Below are positions 44,795-53,565 of a stretch of 64,000 bases of DNA, piece after piece. The notes under the pieces are model-generated. The model was given only the letters and a program-made list of their open reading frames with translations. It did no database searches and was not told the origin of the DNA. Source of the DNA: Ferrovibrio sp046297595 (GTDB lineage Bacteria > Pseudomonadota > Alphaproteobacteria > Ferrovibrionales > Ferrovibrionaceae); contig NZ_JBKBHT010000001.1 of the NCBI RefSeq assembly GCF_046297595.1, positions 930,001-994,000 of the forward strand, written 5' to 3'. The position numbers and the translations under genes are program-made. Within the stretch, counting starts at the first letter, position 1, and each line of letters starts with the position of its first letter.

Positions 44795-45947
44795 AGACCC
44801 GCTCCCGCGCCTCCGCCGGCCGCGGCACCGTCCGCAGGCGGCGGCCGTCATTGCCGAACAGCAGAATCTGGTCGACCGGCACATGCAGGCCGATGCGGTC
44901 ATTCTCGCGCACGCCATGCTGGCGGGCCGGCAGGCGCACGATCACCGGATCAGGCGCGGCATCCAGTTGCACATGCACCAGCAGGTCGGAGCCCAGATTT
45001 TCGCGGATGACCACCCGACCGCCCAGTGTGGCCGGCGAATTGGCGCCCAGCTCTGCCGCTTCCGGCCGGAAAGCCAGTTTCAGCTGGCTGCCGGGCGGCA
45101 GGATTGCGGCAATATCGAACCGGGCCGCACCGACGCGCAGCATGCCGTCGCCGTCGATCTCTGCCGGCACCACATTGATTTTCGGGCTGCCGATGAATTC
45201 GGCCACCCGCAGGTCGGCCGGATCGGCATAGATCACGTCGGGCGCCGCCACCTGCAGGATCTCGCCATCCATCATCACCGCGATGCGATCCGACATGGTC
45301 ATCGCTTCGGCCTGGTCGTGGGTGACATAGATAAAGGTGGCGGCAAGCTGCTGGTGCAGTTGGGCGATCTCGGTGCGCATATGCTCGCGCAGCTTGGCAT
45401 CCAGGTTGCTGAGCGGTTCGTCCATCAGGAAGGCGGCCGGATTCCGCACCATGGCGCGGCCGAGCGCCACACGCTGGCGCTGGCCGCCGGAAAGCTGGGC
45501 CGGCTTGCGCTCCAGCAGATGGCCGATGCGCAGGATATCGGCCACGCGATGTACCTCGTCGGCAATCACCATTCGCGTGGACGCTGTGCCGGGCAGGAAC
45601 CGGCCAAGCAGCGGCAGTCGCTGCCACGCCGTTAGGCGCCGCATGGTCAGCGGCAGGGCGATGTTGTCGCGCGCCGAAAGATGCGGATAAAGCGCATAGG
45701 ACTGGAACACCATGGCCAGGTCACGATCGGCGGCCCGCTTGCGGCCGGCGCTGGCGCCGCCGATGCGGATATCGCCTTCATCCTGCTGTTCCAGCCCTGC
45801 GATGATGCGTAACAGGGTGCTCTTGCCGCAGCCGGACGGGCCAACCAGGGTCATGAATTCACGGTCGGCGATATCGAGCGAGACGCCTTTCAGAACCTGG
45901 GTGGTTCCGAAGGATTTGCGGATTCTTTCGATAACGACTCCGGCCAT
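44787..45947 (-). CDS. ABC ATP-binding protein, UgpC/MalK-like
   Basis: A 386-residue ATPase with the MalK-type C-terminal OB/TOBE domain. Walker A is GPSGCGKST, the signature LSGGQRQRVALGRA, Walker B FLMDEPLSNLD and the H-loop VTHDQAEA. Compared with classical UgpC there is an insertion of about 20 residues (TAWQRLPLLGRFLPG...) between the Q-loop and the signature, known in a sugar-type clade. The ATG at 45947 follows GGGGAAAAGG; an ATG at 45977 is an alternative. It is the first gene of the operon. Confidence 0.9.
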   Translation of the reverse strand: MAGVVIERIRKSFGTTQVLKGVSLDIADREFMTLVGPSGCGKSTLLRIIAGLEQQDEGDIRIGGASAGRKRAADRDLAMVFQSYALYPHLSARDNIALPLTMRRLTAWQRLPLLGRFLPGTASTRMVIADEVHRVADILRIGHLLERKPAQLSGGQRQRVALGRAMVRNPAAFLMDEPLSNLDAKLREHMRTEIAQLHQQLAATFIYVTHDQAEAMTMSDRIAVMMDGEILQVAAPDVIYADPADLRVAEFIGSPKINVVPAEIDGDGMLRVGAARFDIAAILPPGSQLKLAFRPEAAELGANSPATLGGRVVIRENLGSDLLVHVQLDAAPDPVIVRLPARQHGVRENDRIGLHVPVDQILLFGNDGRRLRTVPRPAEARERVYG

Positions 45948-46007
45948 GGCCTTTTCCCCGTTGCGTGGGGAAGCCATAGGCGCGCTGCTTTGCATACCGA
46001 TGAATGC

Positions 46008-46026
46008 GCCGTGACCGGTTCACGGC
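46008..46026. promoter_or_regulatory. Inverted repeat upstream of the Ugp-like operon
   Basis: GCCGTGA-CCGGT-TCACGGC has 7-bp perfect arms and lies 61 bp before the ATPase start. No T-run follows, so an operator is more likely than a terminator. The regulator is unknown. Confidence 0.4.
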
Positions 46027-46103
46027 ACTTCGGTGACGGAACGATGGAATCGCTAGACGATGCCGGGAGTCGCTCTAGACCTGTCGATCAGCAGTCCGGG
46101 GAT

Positions 46104-46640
46104 TCAGTAATTGCCCTGCTCGCCCGGCGGATTGGTATGGGTCGGGAAACGCGCCTGCCCTTCCACGGCGCGATAGTGGTGCAACGCCCAATGCACCGAT
46201 GGGAAGGCCAGGTCCTGCCAGGGAATTTCGTCCCAGCCAAACAGTTGCACCTCCAGCGATTCCGGCCCGGCGGAAAATTCCGGCGAGGCCAGCCTGGCGC
46301 GGTAAATCAGCTGCACCTGACTGATGCGGGGAATGTTGTAGACAGCCAGCAACGCATCGATGGAGATCTCGGCGCAGGCTTCCTCCTGGGCTTCGCGCAT
46401 GGCCCCGGCCTCGGAGGTTTCGCTTTCTTCCATGAAACCGGCCGGGATGGTCCAGAAGCCCTTGCGCGGCTCGATGGCCCGACGGCAGAGCAGGATTTTG
46501 CCTTCATGCCCGACCACGGCGCCGACCACCACCTTGGGGTTGACGTAGTGAACCCAGCCGCAATCGTCGCAGATCATGCGGTCTCGGTTATCCCCTTCCG
46601 GGGTGCGCTGGGAAAATCGATAATTCTTCGGATTCTGCAT
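46104..46640 (-). CDS. NUDIX hydrolase with half zinc ribbon
   Basis: A 178-residue NUDIX protein. A CxxC pair (Cys24, Cys27) precedes HYVNPKVVVGAVV, resembling NudC but with only half the zinc site. The Nudix box runs from Gly68: GFMEESE, then REAQEEACAEI; Cys89 replaces the usual Gly near its end. It probably hydrolyses a nucleoside diphosphate derivative such as ADP-ribose or NADH; the substrate is uncertain. It is upstream of, and co-directional with, the Ugp-like operon. Confidence 0.82.
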   Translation of the reverse strand: MQNPKNYRFSQRTPEGDNRDRMICDDCGWVHYVNPKVVVGAVVGHEGKILLCRRAIEPRKGFWTIPAGFMEESETSEAGAMREAQEEACAEISIDALLAVYNIPRISQVQLIYRARLASPEFSAGPESLEVQLFGWDEIPWQDLAFPSVHWALHHYRAVEGQARFPTHTNPPGEQGNY

Positions 46641-46663
46641 GATTGCTTCGATGTTTGCGGGTT

Positions 46664-46675
46664 CAAACTTGTTTG
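46664..46675. promoter_or_regulatory. CAAAC-TT-GTTTG palindrome in a divergent gap
   Basis: Perfect 5-bp arms with a 2-bp spacer, 24 bp upstream of the NUDIX start and 156 bp before the divergent MarR gene, in a locally AT-rich stretch with TATGTATAC. It could be a MarR operator (inference). Confidence 0.35.
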
Positions 46676-46830
46676 TATGTATACGCCCGTCCCTACCCTG
46701 AATTTCTTCTATCTCACACTGGACGGGAAGCCTCGGAATGGCGTTTTATCAGTGAACTGAGAAGCGGTACTAAAAGACCGCCCAGTCACAGGAAGGCGTA
46801 ACAACCATAACCATAAAATAGGGAGGTCCC

Positions 46831-47310
46831 ATGTCGGGGGACAAGACCACCCATGCGGCTGCCGGCGATTCGCTGGCCAGCTTCAACCTGCAGGATGCGC
46901 CGGGGCATCTGTTGCGGCGCTGCCAGCAGCTCGCCGTCGATCTGTACACTGCGGAAGTCGGGAGTAATGGCCTGACGCCGCGCCAGTTCGCGCTGCTGCT
47001 GGCCATCTACCAGAATAGCGGCATCAGCCAGGTCGATCTGGTGCGCCAGACCGGCATCGACCGCTCCACCGTGGCGGAAATGGTCGCGCGGCTGATCAAG
47101 CGCGGCCTGCTGGTGCGCCAGCGCACCGAAACCGACCGGCGCACCAATGCGCTGGCGGTGACGCCCGATGGCGAGAAGCAGCTGCGCGCGGCCCAACCCG
47201 GCGTGATGCGCTCGCAGGATCGTATCCTCGAACCGCTGTCGCCCGCCAAGCGCGCCGATTTCATCGCCCTGCTGCGCCAACTGGTGGAAACCTTGGAACA
47301 GCGCGGCTGA
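46831..47310 (+). CDS. MarR-family transcriptional regulator
   Basis: A 159-residue winged-helix regulator: LTPRQFALLLAIYQNSGISQVDLVRQTGIDRSTVAEMVARLIKRGLLVRQ, then the wing TETDRRTNALAVTPDGE. It lies convergent with the NMT1-type ABC/FAD-oxidoreductase operon and divergent from the NUDIX gene, so either could be a target. GGGAGG lies 8 nt upstream of the ATG. Confidence 0.85.
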   Translation: MSGDKTTHAAAGDSLASFNLQDAPGHLLRRCQQLAVDLYTAEVGSNGLTPRQFALLLAIYQNSGISQVDLVRQTGIDRSTVAEMVARLIKRGLLVRQRTETDRRTNALAVTPDGEKQLRAAQPGVMRSQDRILEPLSPAKRADFIALLRQLVETLEQRG

Positions 47311-47320
47311 CCTGACCGGG

Positions 47321-48628
47321 TCAGTCGCGGTCGCAGCGGGTCAGGTTGTCGGCCAGCCGTGCCTGCAGGGCGGCGATGTCGATCTGCTGCACCGAGCCGG
47401 CACCGGCCAGGTCGAGCGCATGGGCCGCTGCCGCCCCCATGGCGACACAGGGGCCCATCACGCGCACCGAACTGAGCGCGGCCGGATCGCCATCGATGCA
47501 GCGGCCGGCCGCCACCAGATTGTCGGCGCCAACCGGCAGCATGGCGCGCAGCGGCACGTAATGCAGGTGGTCGTCGCCGAATTCTTCCCAGTGTACGTCC
47601 TCGGCACGGTCATGCAGTTCGACCGGCCAGGAGCAGCGCAGGATGGCATCGGCGGGCTTCACGCCACGCCGCACCTCGTCCACCGTGATGCTGTGGCCGC
47701 CCACGATCCAGCGCGTCTGGCGGATGCCCAGCATGCCGTATTGCCGCACGCGGGCGGTGCCGAAGACCTGCGGATATTCGCCACGCAGGAAAGCCACCAC
47801 GCGGTCGGCCTGGGCGCGGCCCTCGGCCTGCGCAGCGGCCAGCCCCAGCGGCTCCAGCGGCGTTTCCACATGGGTCATGTTCACCGTGGCCTGCCCCTTG
47901 CCAGGGAAGGCAAAGACAAAACCATCGCGCCGCACCAGGCCATAACGGCCGCCCTGCTCGGCCAGATGCTTTTGCACCGCCCAGCGATCCAGTTTCAGGG
48001 CTGCCGCCTCATCAAATCCTTCCAGCGTGAACATCAGGGTGCCCATGATCGGGCTGGCCGGCTGGCGGCAGTCGAAACCGGCCGCGAAACTGAGCGCGGC
48101 ATCGCCCGAGGCATCGACAAAACCCTGGCCACGCAATTCGACCGGCCCGAAGCGAGTGGCAAGCGAAAGCGCCGTGATGCGGCCGCCATCGCGTTTCACC
48201 TCCAGCAGGATGGCGCCCAGCAGCACGTCGATCCCGGCGCAATGCACTGCCTGCTCGATCCAGCGCACCAGCGCCTGCTCCTGGTAAAGCGGGATATAGC
48301 TGTTGCGGCCCCGGCGCAGGTGGAAGGCATCGGTCTTCCTCAGATGCGCGAACATCTCGTCCACGATGCCGTAGACCACGCGATAGGGATCGGGGCCGTT
48401 GGAATAGAAACCGCAGAAGGTGCCCAGCAGGCTGCCGGTGGACTGCCCGCCAAGCTGCTGTCCGGCATCGACGAGCACAACACGGCGACCGAGTTTCGCC
48501 GCCTCCAGCGCCGCCGAGATGCCGCTGATGCCGGCGCCCAGTATGACGATATCGGCTTCCAGCACACGGGCTGCCGCCGGGCCGGCCTGTCGCACCACGC
48601 GGGTGGCGGGAATGGGGTGCTCGGTCAT
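47321..48628 (-). CDS. FAD-dependent oxidoreductase (FAD_oxidored type)
   Basis: A 435-residue flavoprotein. The FAD-binding GAGISGISAALEAAKLGRRVVLVD is at residues 31-54, followed by GGQSTGSLLGTF and a C-terminal AGRCIDGDPAALSSVRVMGPCVAMGAAAA that closes the FAD site; this matches the FAD-dependent oxidoreductase family PF12831. The substrate is unknown. The ATG at 48628 is 4 bp after the permease stop, so it belongs to the ABC operon and probably acts on the imported compound (inference). Confidence 0.82.
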   Translation of the reverse strand: MTEHPIPATRVVRQAGPAAARVLEADIVILGAGISGISAALEAAKLGRRVVLVDAGQQLGGQSTGSLLGTFCGFYSNGPDPYRVVYGIVDEMFAHLRKTDAFHLRRGRNSYIPLYQEQALVRWIEQAVHCAGIDVLLGAILLEVKRDGGRITALSLATRFGPVELRGQGFVDASGDAALSFAAGFDCRQPASPIMGTLMFTLEGFDEAAALKLDRWAVQKHLAEQGGRYGLVRRDGFVFAFPGKGQATVNMTHVETPLEPLGLAAAQAEGRAQADRVVAFLRGEYPQVFGTARVRQYGMLGIRQTRWIVGGHSITVDEVRRGVKPADAILRCSWPVELHDRAEDVHWEEFGDDHLHYVPLRAMLPVGADNLVAAGRCIDGDPAALSSVRVMGPCVAMGAAAAHALDLAGAGSVQQIDIAALQARLADNLTRCDRD

Positions 48629-48632
48629 CGTC

Positions 48633-49424
48633 TTACCGCCAGCGCAGCAGGATTCTCTCGGCAATCCCGAGCAGCCAGCTGATGGTGAGGCCGAGTAGCG
48701 ACAGCAGCACCACGCCGCCGACCAGTTGATCGGTCTGCATCAGGTTGCCGGCCGCCAGCACAAAGGCGCCGATACCAACCTGGGTGCCGATCATCTCGGC
48801 CGCCACCACCAGGATCAGTGCGATCGAGGACGAGATGCGAAAACCGGCCAGGATCCCGGGCATCGCCCCGGGCAGTACCACCTTCCACACGATGGCCGGC
48901 GTGGAGAGGCCGAAGCTCTGCGCCATGCGGATCAGGTTGCGCGGCACGTTGTCGACCGCCGAATAGGTGCTGACCACGGTGGGGAAGAACACGCCAAGCG
49001 CAATGGTGGCGATCTTGGATGGCTCGCCGATGCCGAACCACAGGATGAACAGCGGCAGCAGCGCGATCTTCGGGATCGGAAACAGCGCCGCCACGACGGG
49101 CAGGCCGACCGAACGCGCCAGCACGAAGATGCCCATGGCGAACCCGAAGCACAGGCCGGCGAAACTGCCCAGCAGCCAGCCGCCGACGATGCGCTGCAGC
49201 GATGCGGCGATATGATCCACCAGCCGGCCATCGGCGAATAGGTCGTAGAGCGCCATCACCACCTCGTGCGGCGCCGGCATGAACAGCGCCGGCAACAGGC
49301 CGGTATCGGAGGCGGCCTCCCAGGCGGCAATGATCACGATGAAGGCGAGCCAGGGTGCCCAGCGCCGGGTGGCGGGCACGAAACCACGGCCGCGGAAGGG
49401 AACGGTTGGATGGATTTCAGACAT
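48633..49424 (-). CDS. NitT/TauT-type ABC permease
   Basis: A 263-residue inner-membrane permease with about six hydrophobic segments and the coupling motif NVPRNLIRMAQSFGLSTPAIVWKVVLPGAMPGILAGFRISSS split across a loop. It overlaps the ATPase gene by 8 bp. The FAD oxidoreductase gene follows 4 bp downstream. Confidence 0.9.
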   Translation of the reverse strand: MSEIHPTVPFRGRGFVPATRRWAPWLAFIVIIAAWEAASDTGLLPALFMPAPHEVVMALYDLFADGRLVDHIAASLQRIVGGWLLGSFAGLCFGFAMGIFVLARSVGLPVVAALFPIPKIALLPLFILWFGIGEPSKIATIALGVFFPTVVSTYSAVDNVPRNLIRMAQSFGLSTPAIVWKVVLPGAMPGILAGFRISSSIALILVVAAEMIGTQVGIGAFVLAAGNLMQTDQLVGGVVLLSLLGLTISWLLGIAERILLRWR

Positions 49425-50190
49425 CCTGCACCTCGCGATCCGCCACCTGCGCTTCGGTCTTGATCAGGCTCCAGAGATCGTCCTGCAGGGCCTGCAGAAC
49501 GGCGGCATGTTCGGTCTTGTGCCGTTCGGTCACCGGCACCGGCACGTCGACGATGCGTTTGACGCGACCCGGCCGGCGCGACAGCACCACCACCTTGTCG
49601 GCCAGCCGCACGGCCTCCGACAGGTTGTGGGTCACATAAAGCGTGGTGGTACGTTCGCGCGCCCAGATCGCCACCAGGTCTTCCATCAGCAATTCGCGCG
49701 TCTGGGCATCCAGCGCCGAGAGCGGTTCATCCATCAGCAGCACGGCCGGCTTCACGGCAATCGCACGGGCGATGCCGACGCGCTGGCGCATGCCGCCGGA
49801 AAGCTGTTTCGGCAGGGCGCTGGCGAAATCGGCGAGGCCGCAGAGCGTCAGCACTTCATGAATGCGGGTCTCGCGTTCCCTGCGGCCCAGGCCGTGATGC
49901 TCCAGCGCCAGCGCGACATTGCCGGCCACGCTGCGCCAGGGCAGCAGGGCAAAATCCTGGAACACGAAGGTCAGCGGATTGAGGCAACCCGGCGGCGCCT
50001 TGCCCGGCGTGGTGATGCGGCCTGTCTGCTGTTGCAGCAGGCCGCCGACCAGATTGAGCAGGGTGGATTTGCCGCAGCCCGACGGCCCGATCAGGGCCGC
50101 CGTCTCGCCTTCGGCAACGGTAAAACCGATATCCTGCAGGACCGGCAGATCGCCATAGGCATAGCCGACCCCGTCCAGCACCACCTGCAT
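49417..50190 (-). CDS. NitT/TauT-type ABC ATP-binding protein
   Basis: A 257-residue ATPase: Walker A GPSGCGKST, Q-loop VFQDFALLPWRS, signature LSGGMRQRVGIARA, Walker B LLMDEPLSALD and H-loop VTHNLSEAVRLAD. The ATG at 50190 gives the standard MQVVLDGVGYAYG start; the open frame upstream overlaps the binding-protein gene. It lies 20 bp after that gene. Confidence 0.9.
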   Translation of the reverse strand: MQVVLDGVGYAYGDLPVLQDIGFTVAEGETAALIGPSGCGKSTLLNLVGGLLQQQTGRITTPGKAPPGCLNPLTFVFQDFALLPWRSVAGNVALALEHHGLGRRERETRIHEVLTLCGLADFASALPKQLSGGMRQRVGIARAIAVKPAVLLMDEPLSALDAQTRELLMEDLVAIWARERTTTLYVTHNLSEAVRLADKVVVLSRRPGRVKRIVDVPVPVTERHKTEHAAVLQALQDDLWSLIKTEAQVADREVQDV

Positions 50191-50210
50191 GAAATATACT
50201 CGCTGGCTGC

Positions 50211-51242
50211 TTACCGCTTCGGCAGGTCGAGATGGCCCTTCACGAAGCTGAGGTCGAGGAAATCCTCGACCTTGACCGATTTGTCGACCAGGCCCTGGGC
50301 CTGATACCAGGCGAGCTGGTCGTAGATGTTCTTCACCAGCAGGCGGCCCTGCGGGTCCATGTAATTGGCGGCCACCTTCACAGTGTCGATGCTCGGCTTG
50401 GGCTGCACCCACTTCTCCAGCACCGGCATCAGGGCCAGCGCCTTCTCGCCGACCATGCGGTTGCCCTGGGAATCCTTGGCCAGGAAGGCAGCGGCGTAAT
50501 CGGCCAGGCCCTTCTGGTAGGCGCGCACAAAGCGTGCCACCAGCGGGCGTTGTTCCTTGACGATCTTGGACGAGGCAAACAGTACGCCAAGCTGCCAGGG
50601 CGTATGTTCATGCACCCAGCCGATGATCTTGCCGGCGCCATCGGCCTCCAGCTTCAGCGCATTGTTGGCCGGCAGGATGGTGGCATCCACCTGACCGCCA
50701 GTCAGCGCCGCCATCATGTTGGGAATCGACTGCACCGGCTTCATCTGCACGCTGTCGAGCTTGAAACCATATTTGTCGGCCAGCATGCCCAGATTGTAGT
50801 GGAAGCTGGAGCCGACCGTGGTGATCGCCACGCTTTTGCCCGCGAAATCCTTCGGCGAACGGAAGCCGGCGTCGTAGGCCTTCTTCGAGGCCACATAAGC
50901 CACGAAATTGTAGCCCGGCTCCTCACGGCTCTGTGCAGCCACCACCTTCAGCGCACCCTTGCCCGCCAGGTTGAAGAAGCCGCCGGTGAAAGCGGTGATG
51001 CCGAACTGGGTGTCGTTGGAAGCCACCGCCACGGCCACGGCCTGGGCGGCGTTGAAAACCTTGATGTCGAGATCGATGCCCTCGGCATCAAAATAGCCGC
51101 GTTCCTTGGCGATGAAGATCGGCGCCGTGGAAATGAACGGCAGCGCCGAGATGGCGACCTTGTCCTTCGGCTGTGCGATGGCTACGGCGGGCGACAGCAG
51201 AAGGGCGGCACAAAGGCTGAGCAGCAGACGACGCGAAAGCAT
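50211..51242 (-). CDS. NMT1/THI5-like ABC substrate-binding protein
   Basis: A 343-residue periplasmic protein with a Sec signal (MLSRRLLLSLCAALLLSPAVAIAQ). The NMT1 pattern is PFISTAPIFIAKERGYFDAEGIDLDI, DTQFGITAFTGGFFNLAGKG and SIPNMMAALTGGQVDATILPANNAL. Related proteins bind pyrimidines, sulfonates or aromatic acids; the ligand here is unknown. It is the first gene of a four-gene operon (binding protein, ATPase, permease, FAD oxidoreductase). Confidence 0.88.
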   Translation of the reverse strand: MLSRRLLLSLCAALLLSPAVAIAQPKDKVAISALPFISTAPIFIAKERGYFDAEGIDLDIKVFNAAQAVAVAVASNDTQFGITAFTGGFFNLAGKGALKVVAAQSREEPGYNFVAYVASKKAYDAGFRSPKDFAGKSVAITTVGSSFHYNLGMLADKYGFKLDSVQMKPVQSIPNMMAALTGGQVDATILPANNALKLEADGAGKIIGWVHEHTPWQLGVLFASSKIVKEQRPLVARFVRAYQKGLADYAAAFLAKDSQGNRMVGEKALALMPVLEKWVQPKPSIDTVKVAANYMDPQGRLLVKNIYDQLAWYQAQGLVDKSVKVEDFLDLSFVKGHLDLPKR

Positions 51243-51316
51243 GGCGTTTCCCCGGATCGTTTTTATGGCAACGAAGAAGGGGCCAAGCTAGCCGCCGGGT
51301 CCGGCGACGTCAATCA

Positions 51317-51338
51317 AACCGGCCGTATACGGCCGGTT
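51317..51338. terminator. Perfect 22-bp palindrome, possible terminator
   Basis: Arms AACCGGCCGTA and its complement meet without a loop, so the actual hairpin would have a 4-nt turn. It starts 3 bp after the stop of the small gene at 51342 on the minus strand, and no strong T-run follows. It resembles the palindrome at 1694-1710. Confidence 0.5.
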
Positions 51339-51341
51339 GAA

Positions 51342-51620
51342 TCAGACCACGATGTTGACGTACTGGCCGAGATAGCCGCCGCGGGATGGGATCGGCCGCG
51401 ACTGCTGGGCGGGCGCGGCGGCGTTTTGCGGCTGTTCTGAAACCTGGGCAACGGATTGTGTCGCCGGCGCGGTGGCGCGGATCGCGTTCACGCCACCAAG
51501 CTGGGCGGCGAAGCTGTTCTGGCTTTGCTGGGGCGGACGCGGTTGCGACGCGGCCGGACGGGCCGAACCCTGCAGCTGCGACAGCGCGGAAAGAAGATTG
51601 TTGCTTGGTCCGATAGCCAT
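51342..51620 (-). CDS. Small Gln/Ala/Pro-rich hypothetical protein
   Basis: A 92-residue protein, not recognised. It starts MAIGPSNNLLSALSQLQ, has a long Ala/Gln/Pro-rich middle and ends in a more ordered GGYLGQYVNIVV. There is no signal peptide or membrane segment. The composition suggests a disordered linker with a short C-terminal motif. The frame is closed at the 5' side near the ATG at 51620, with only a weak ribosome-binding site (GGGTGAG). It lies between the ABC operon and ccmI. Confidence 0.55.
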   Translation of the reverse strand: MAIGPSNNLLSALSQLQGSARPAASQPRPPQQSQNSFAAQLGGVNAIRATAPATQSVAQVSEQPQNAAAPAQQSRPIPSRGGYLGQYVNIVV

Positions 51621-51721
51621 AACTCACCCAGCCCGGAGGCCGGAATGGCCCCTCAATCCGGCCCGATTACGCGCAGGACTCCCTTAAACGAAGGTTAACA
51701 GGCCCGGGCCGGAAGCCGGCT

Positions 51722-53095
51722 TCAGCGGGTCAGGCTGGCGATACGTTCGGAGAGTTCGCGGGCCTCGGGCGAGTCGGGCGGCAGCAGGGCCAGCAGCCTG
51801 TTCCAGTGCTCGGCCGCGCCGGCCTTGTCTCCGGCCTCATAGGCGCCCCGGCCGACGAACCACAGCGCCTGGGCATGGTTGGGGGCCTGCTGCAGCACGG
51901 CGCGGAATTCGGCCACGGCTTCTGCCGGGAGCGGGTCGCGGCTTTTCACGGCAGTACCGGCCAGGTTGAACGCCAGCGCCACCCGGCTTTCCACCCGCCC
52001 GGGCTGGAGCGCCACCGCGCGGCGCAGGGCCTCGCGGGCGGCATCCATCTCGCCCAGCACCTCGCGGGCGCGGGCCAGACGCAGCCAGCCATCTGCATCG
52101 TCGGGATTTTCCTTCAGGCGTTCGGCCAGGCGATCCACCATGCCGCGGATCATCTCGGCGCGGTCGGCTTCCGACATCTGCTGCGCGGCTTCCACCTGGG
52201 AACGATCCGGTGCTTCGGCCGGTCTGGGCTGTGGCACCGCCTGAGCAAGCGCAACGCCGAGGCGCGGCGCCAGCTCACGCAGGCGGCCATGTACGGTTTC
52301 CAGCCAGGGCGCATCGGCCGGACTGTCGGCCGCCAGCGCATACCAGTCGTCATAGGCGCCGCGCGTATCGCCCTGCTGCAGGCGGGCCAGACCGAGATAA
52401 TAGCGTGCGCCGGGATGCTGGGGATCTCGCTCCAGCACGGCGCGGAAATCGCGCTGCGCCGCATCGGTGACCGAACCGTCGGCGGCGAGTGTCAATGCCT
52501 CGGCGCGCAGGGCATAGGCTTCGACCTCACCGGGCTGCAGCACGATGGCGCGGTCCAGAGCCTCGACGGCTTCGGCCGGACGCTCGGTGAGCAGCAGCGA
52601 ACGGCCGAGCAGCAGCCAGCCATCGGCACGGTCGGGCGAAGCCGCCAGCCGTTCGCGCAACTGCGAAATCATGCGCTCGGTATCCTGACGCAGCTGCGCC
52701 TCGCGTTCGGCACGGATGCGCGCCTGCGCCAGGTTGAACTCGGCCGCATCGGGGCGGCCCAGCGCCAGATAAAGCCCGCCGCCCAGCAACGGCACCAGGG
52801 CCAGCACGATCATGGTGGCGATCCGAATACCACGGCCAGATTGCTTCGGTACCGCGAGATCGGTAGCAGCATCGGCACGCAGCAGGCGGCGCTGGATTTC
52901 CAGCTTCGCGGCGGAAGCCTCGGCCTCGGTCAGCGCACCACGCGCCTGCTCCTGCGCCACTTCGTCGAGCTGGGCGCGATAGACGGCGAGGTCATGAACC
53001 TTGCGGCCCGCTTCCGCATGCCGGTGCCGCAGCAGGGGCCAGAGCAGAAAAGCCAGCGCCACCAGCGCCAGCAGGGCAAAACCGAGCCACAGCAT
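51722..53095 (-). CDS. ccmI: Cytochrome c biogenesis protein CcmI
   Basis: A 457-residue membrane-anchored chaperone for apocytochrome c. An N-terminal membrane segment (MLWLGFALLALVALAFLLWPLL) and a second near residue 100 flank a cytoplasmic coiled region; a periplasmic part with TPR repeats follows (DGWLLLGRSLLLTERPAEAVEALDRAI, DGWLRLARAREVLGEMDAAREAL). It is the last gene of ccmABCDEFGHI; its start overlaps the ccmH stop by 1 bp. Confidence 0.9.
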   Translation of the reverse strand: MLWLGFALLALVALAFLLWPLLRHRHAEAGRKVHDLAVYRAQLDEVAQEQARGALTEAEASAAKLEIQRRLLRADAATDLAVPKQSGRGIRIATMIVLALVPLLGGGLYLALGRPDAAEFNLAQARIRAEREAQLRQDTERMISQLRERLAASPDRADGWLLLGRSLLLTERPAEAVEALDRAIVLQPGEVEAYALRAEALTLAADGSVTDAAQRDFRAVLERDPQHPGARYYLGLARLQQGDTRGAYDDWYALAADSPADAPWLETVHGRLRELAPRLGVALAQAVPQPRPAEAPDRSQVEAAQQMSEADRAEMIRGMVDRLAERLKENPDDADGWLRLARAREVLGEMDAAREALRRAVALQPGRVESRVALAFNLAGTAVKSRDPLPAEAVAEFRAVLQQAPNHAQALWFVGRGAYEAGDKAGAAEHWNRLLALLPPDSPEARELSERIASLTR

Positions 53096-53565
53096 CAGCG
53101 CCGCTCTCCATCGTCAAGCAGCGCGGCCAGCCGCTTCTGCTCCTCGGCATCGAGCGGCGCGGCGGGCGGCGCCGTTACAGCACGCTGGCGGCGATACAGG
53201 AAGAACACCACCACGCCGCCGATCACAAGGAACAGCGCCGGCCCGAGCCAGAGCAGCAGGGTCTGCAGGTTGAAACGCGGCTTGAGCAGAACCCATTCGC
53301 CATACCGCGCCACCAGATAGTCCATAATGGCGCGGTCGCTGTCGCCGGCCGCGACACGTTCGCGCACAATCCGGCGCAGGTCACGCGCCAGCGGCGCGTT
53401 GGAATCCTCGATCGACTGGTTCTGACAGACCAGGCAGCGCAGCTCGCGCGACAGCTCGCGGGCACGCAGCTCCTGCGCCGGGTCGGCCAGACGGTCGTCC
53501 AGATGCTGGGCCGCGACAGGCGTTGCGATCAGCAGGACGAGCAGGAATACCAGACGTTTCAACAT
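53095..53565 (-). CDS. ccmH: Cytochrome c biogenesis protein CcmH
   Basis: A 156-residue periplasm-facing thiol protein with an N-terminal signal/anchor, the active motif LRCLVCQNQS (Cys44, Cys47) and a C-terminal membrane segment (LLLWLGPALFLVIGGVVVFFLY). It reduces the haem-binding Cys pair of apocytochromes. The ATG at 53565 overlaps the ccmG stop by 7 bp, and AAGG lies upstream. Confidence 0.93.
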   Translation of the reverse strand: MLKRLVFLLVLLIATPVAAQHLDDRLADPAQELRARELSRELRCLVCQNQSIEDSNAPLARDLRRIVRERVAAGDSDRAIMDYLVARYGEWVLLKPRFNLQTLLLWLGPALFLVIGGVVVFFLYRRQRAVTAPPAAPLDAEEQKRLAALLDDGERR

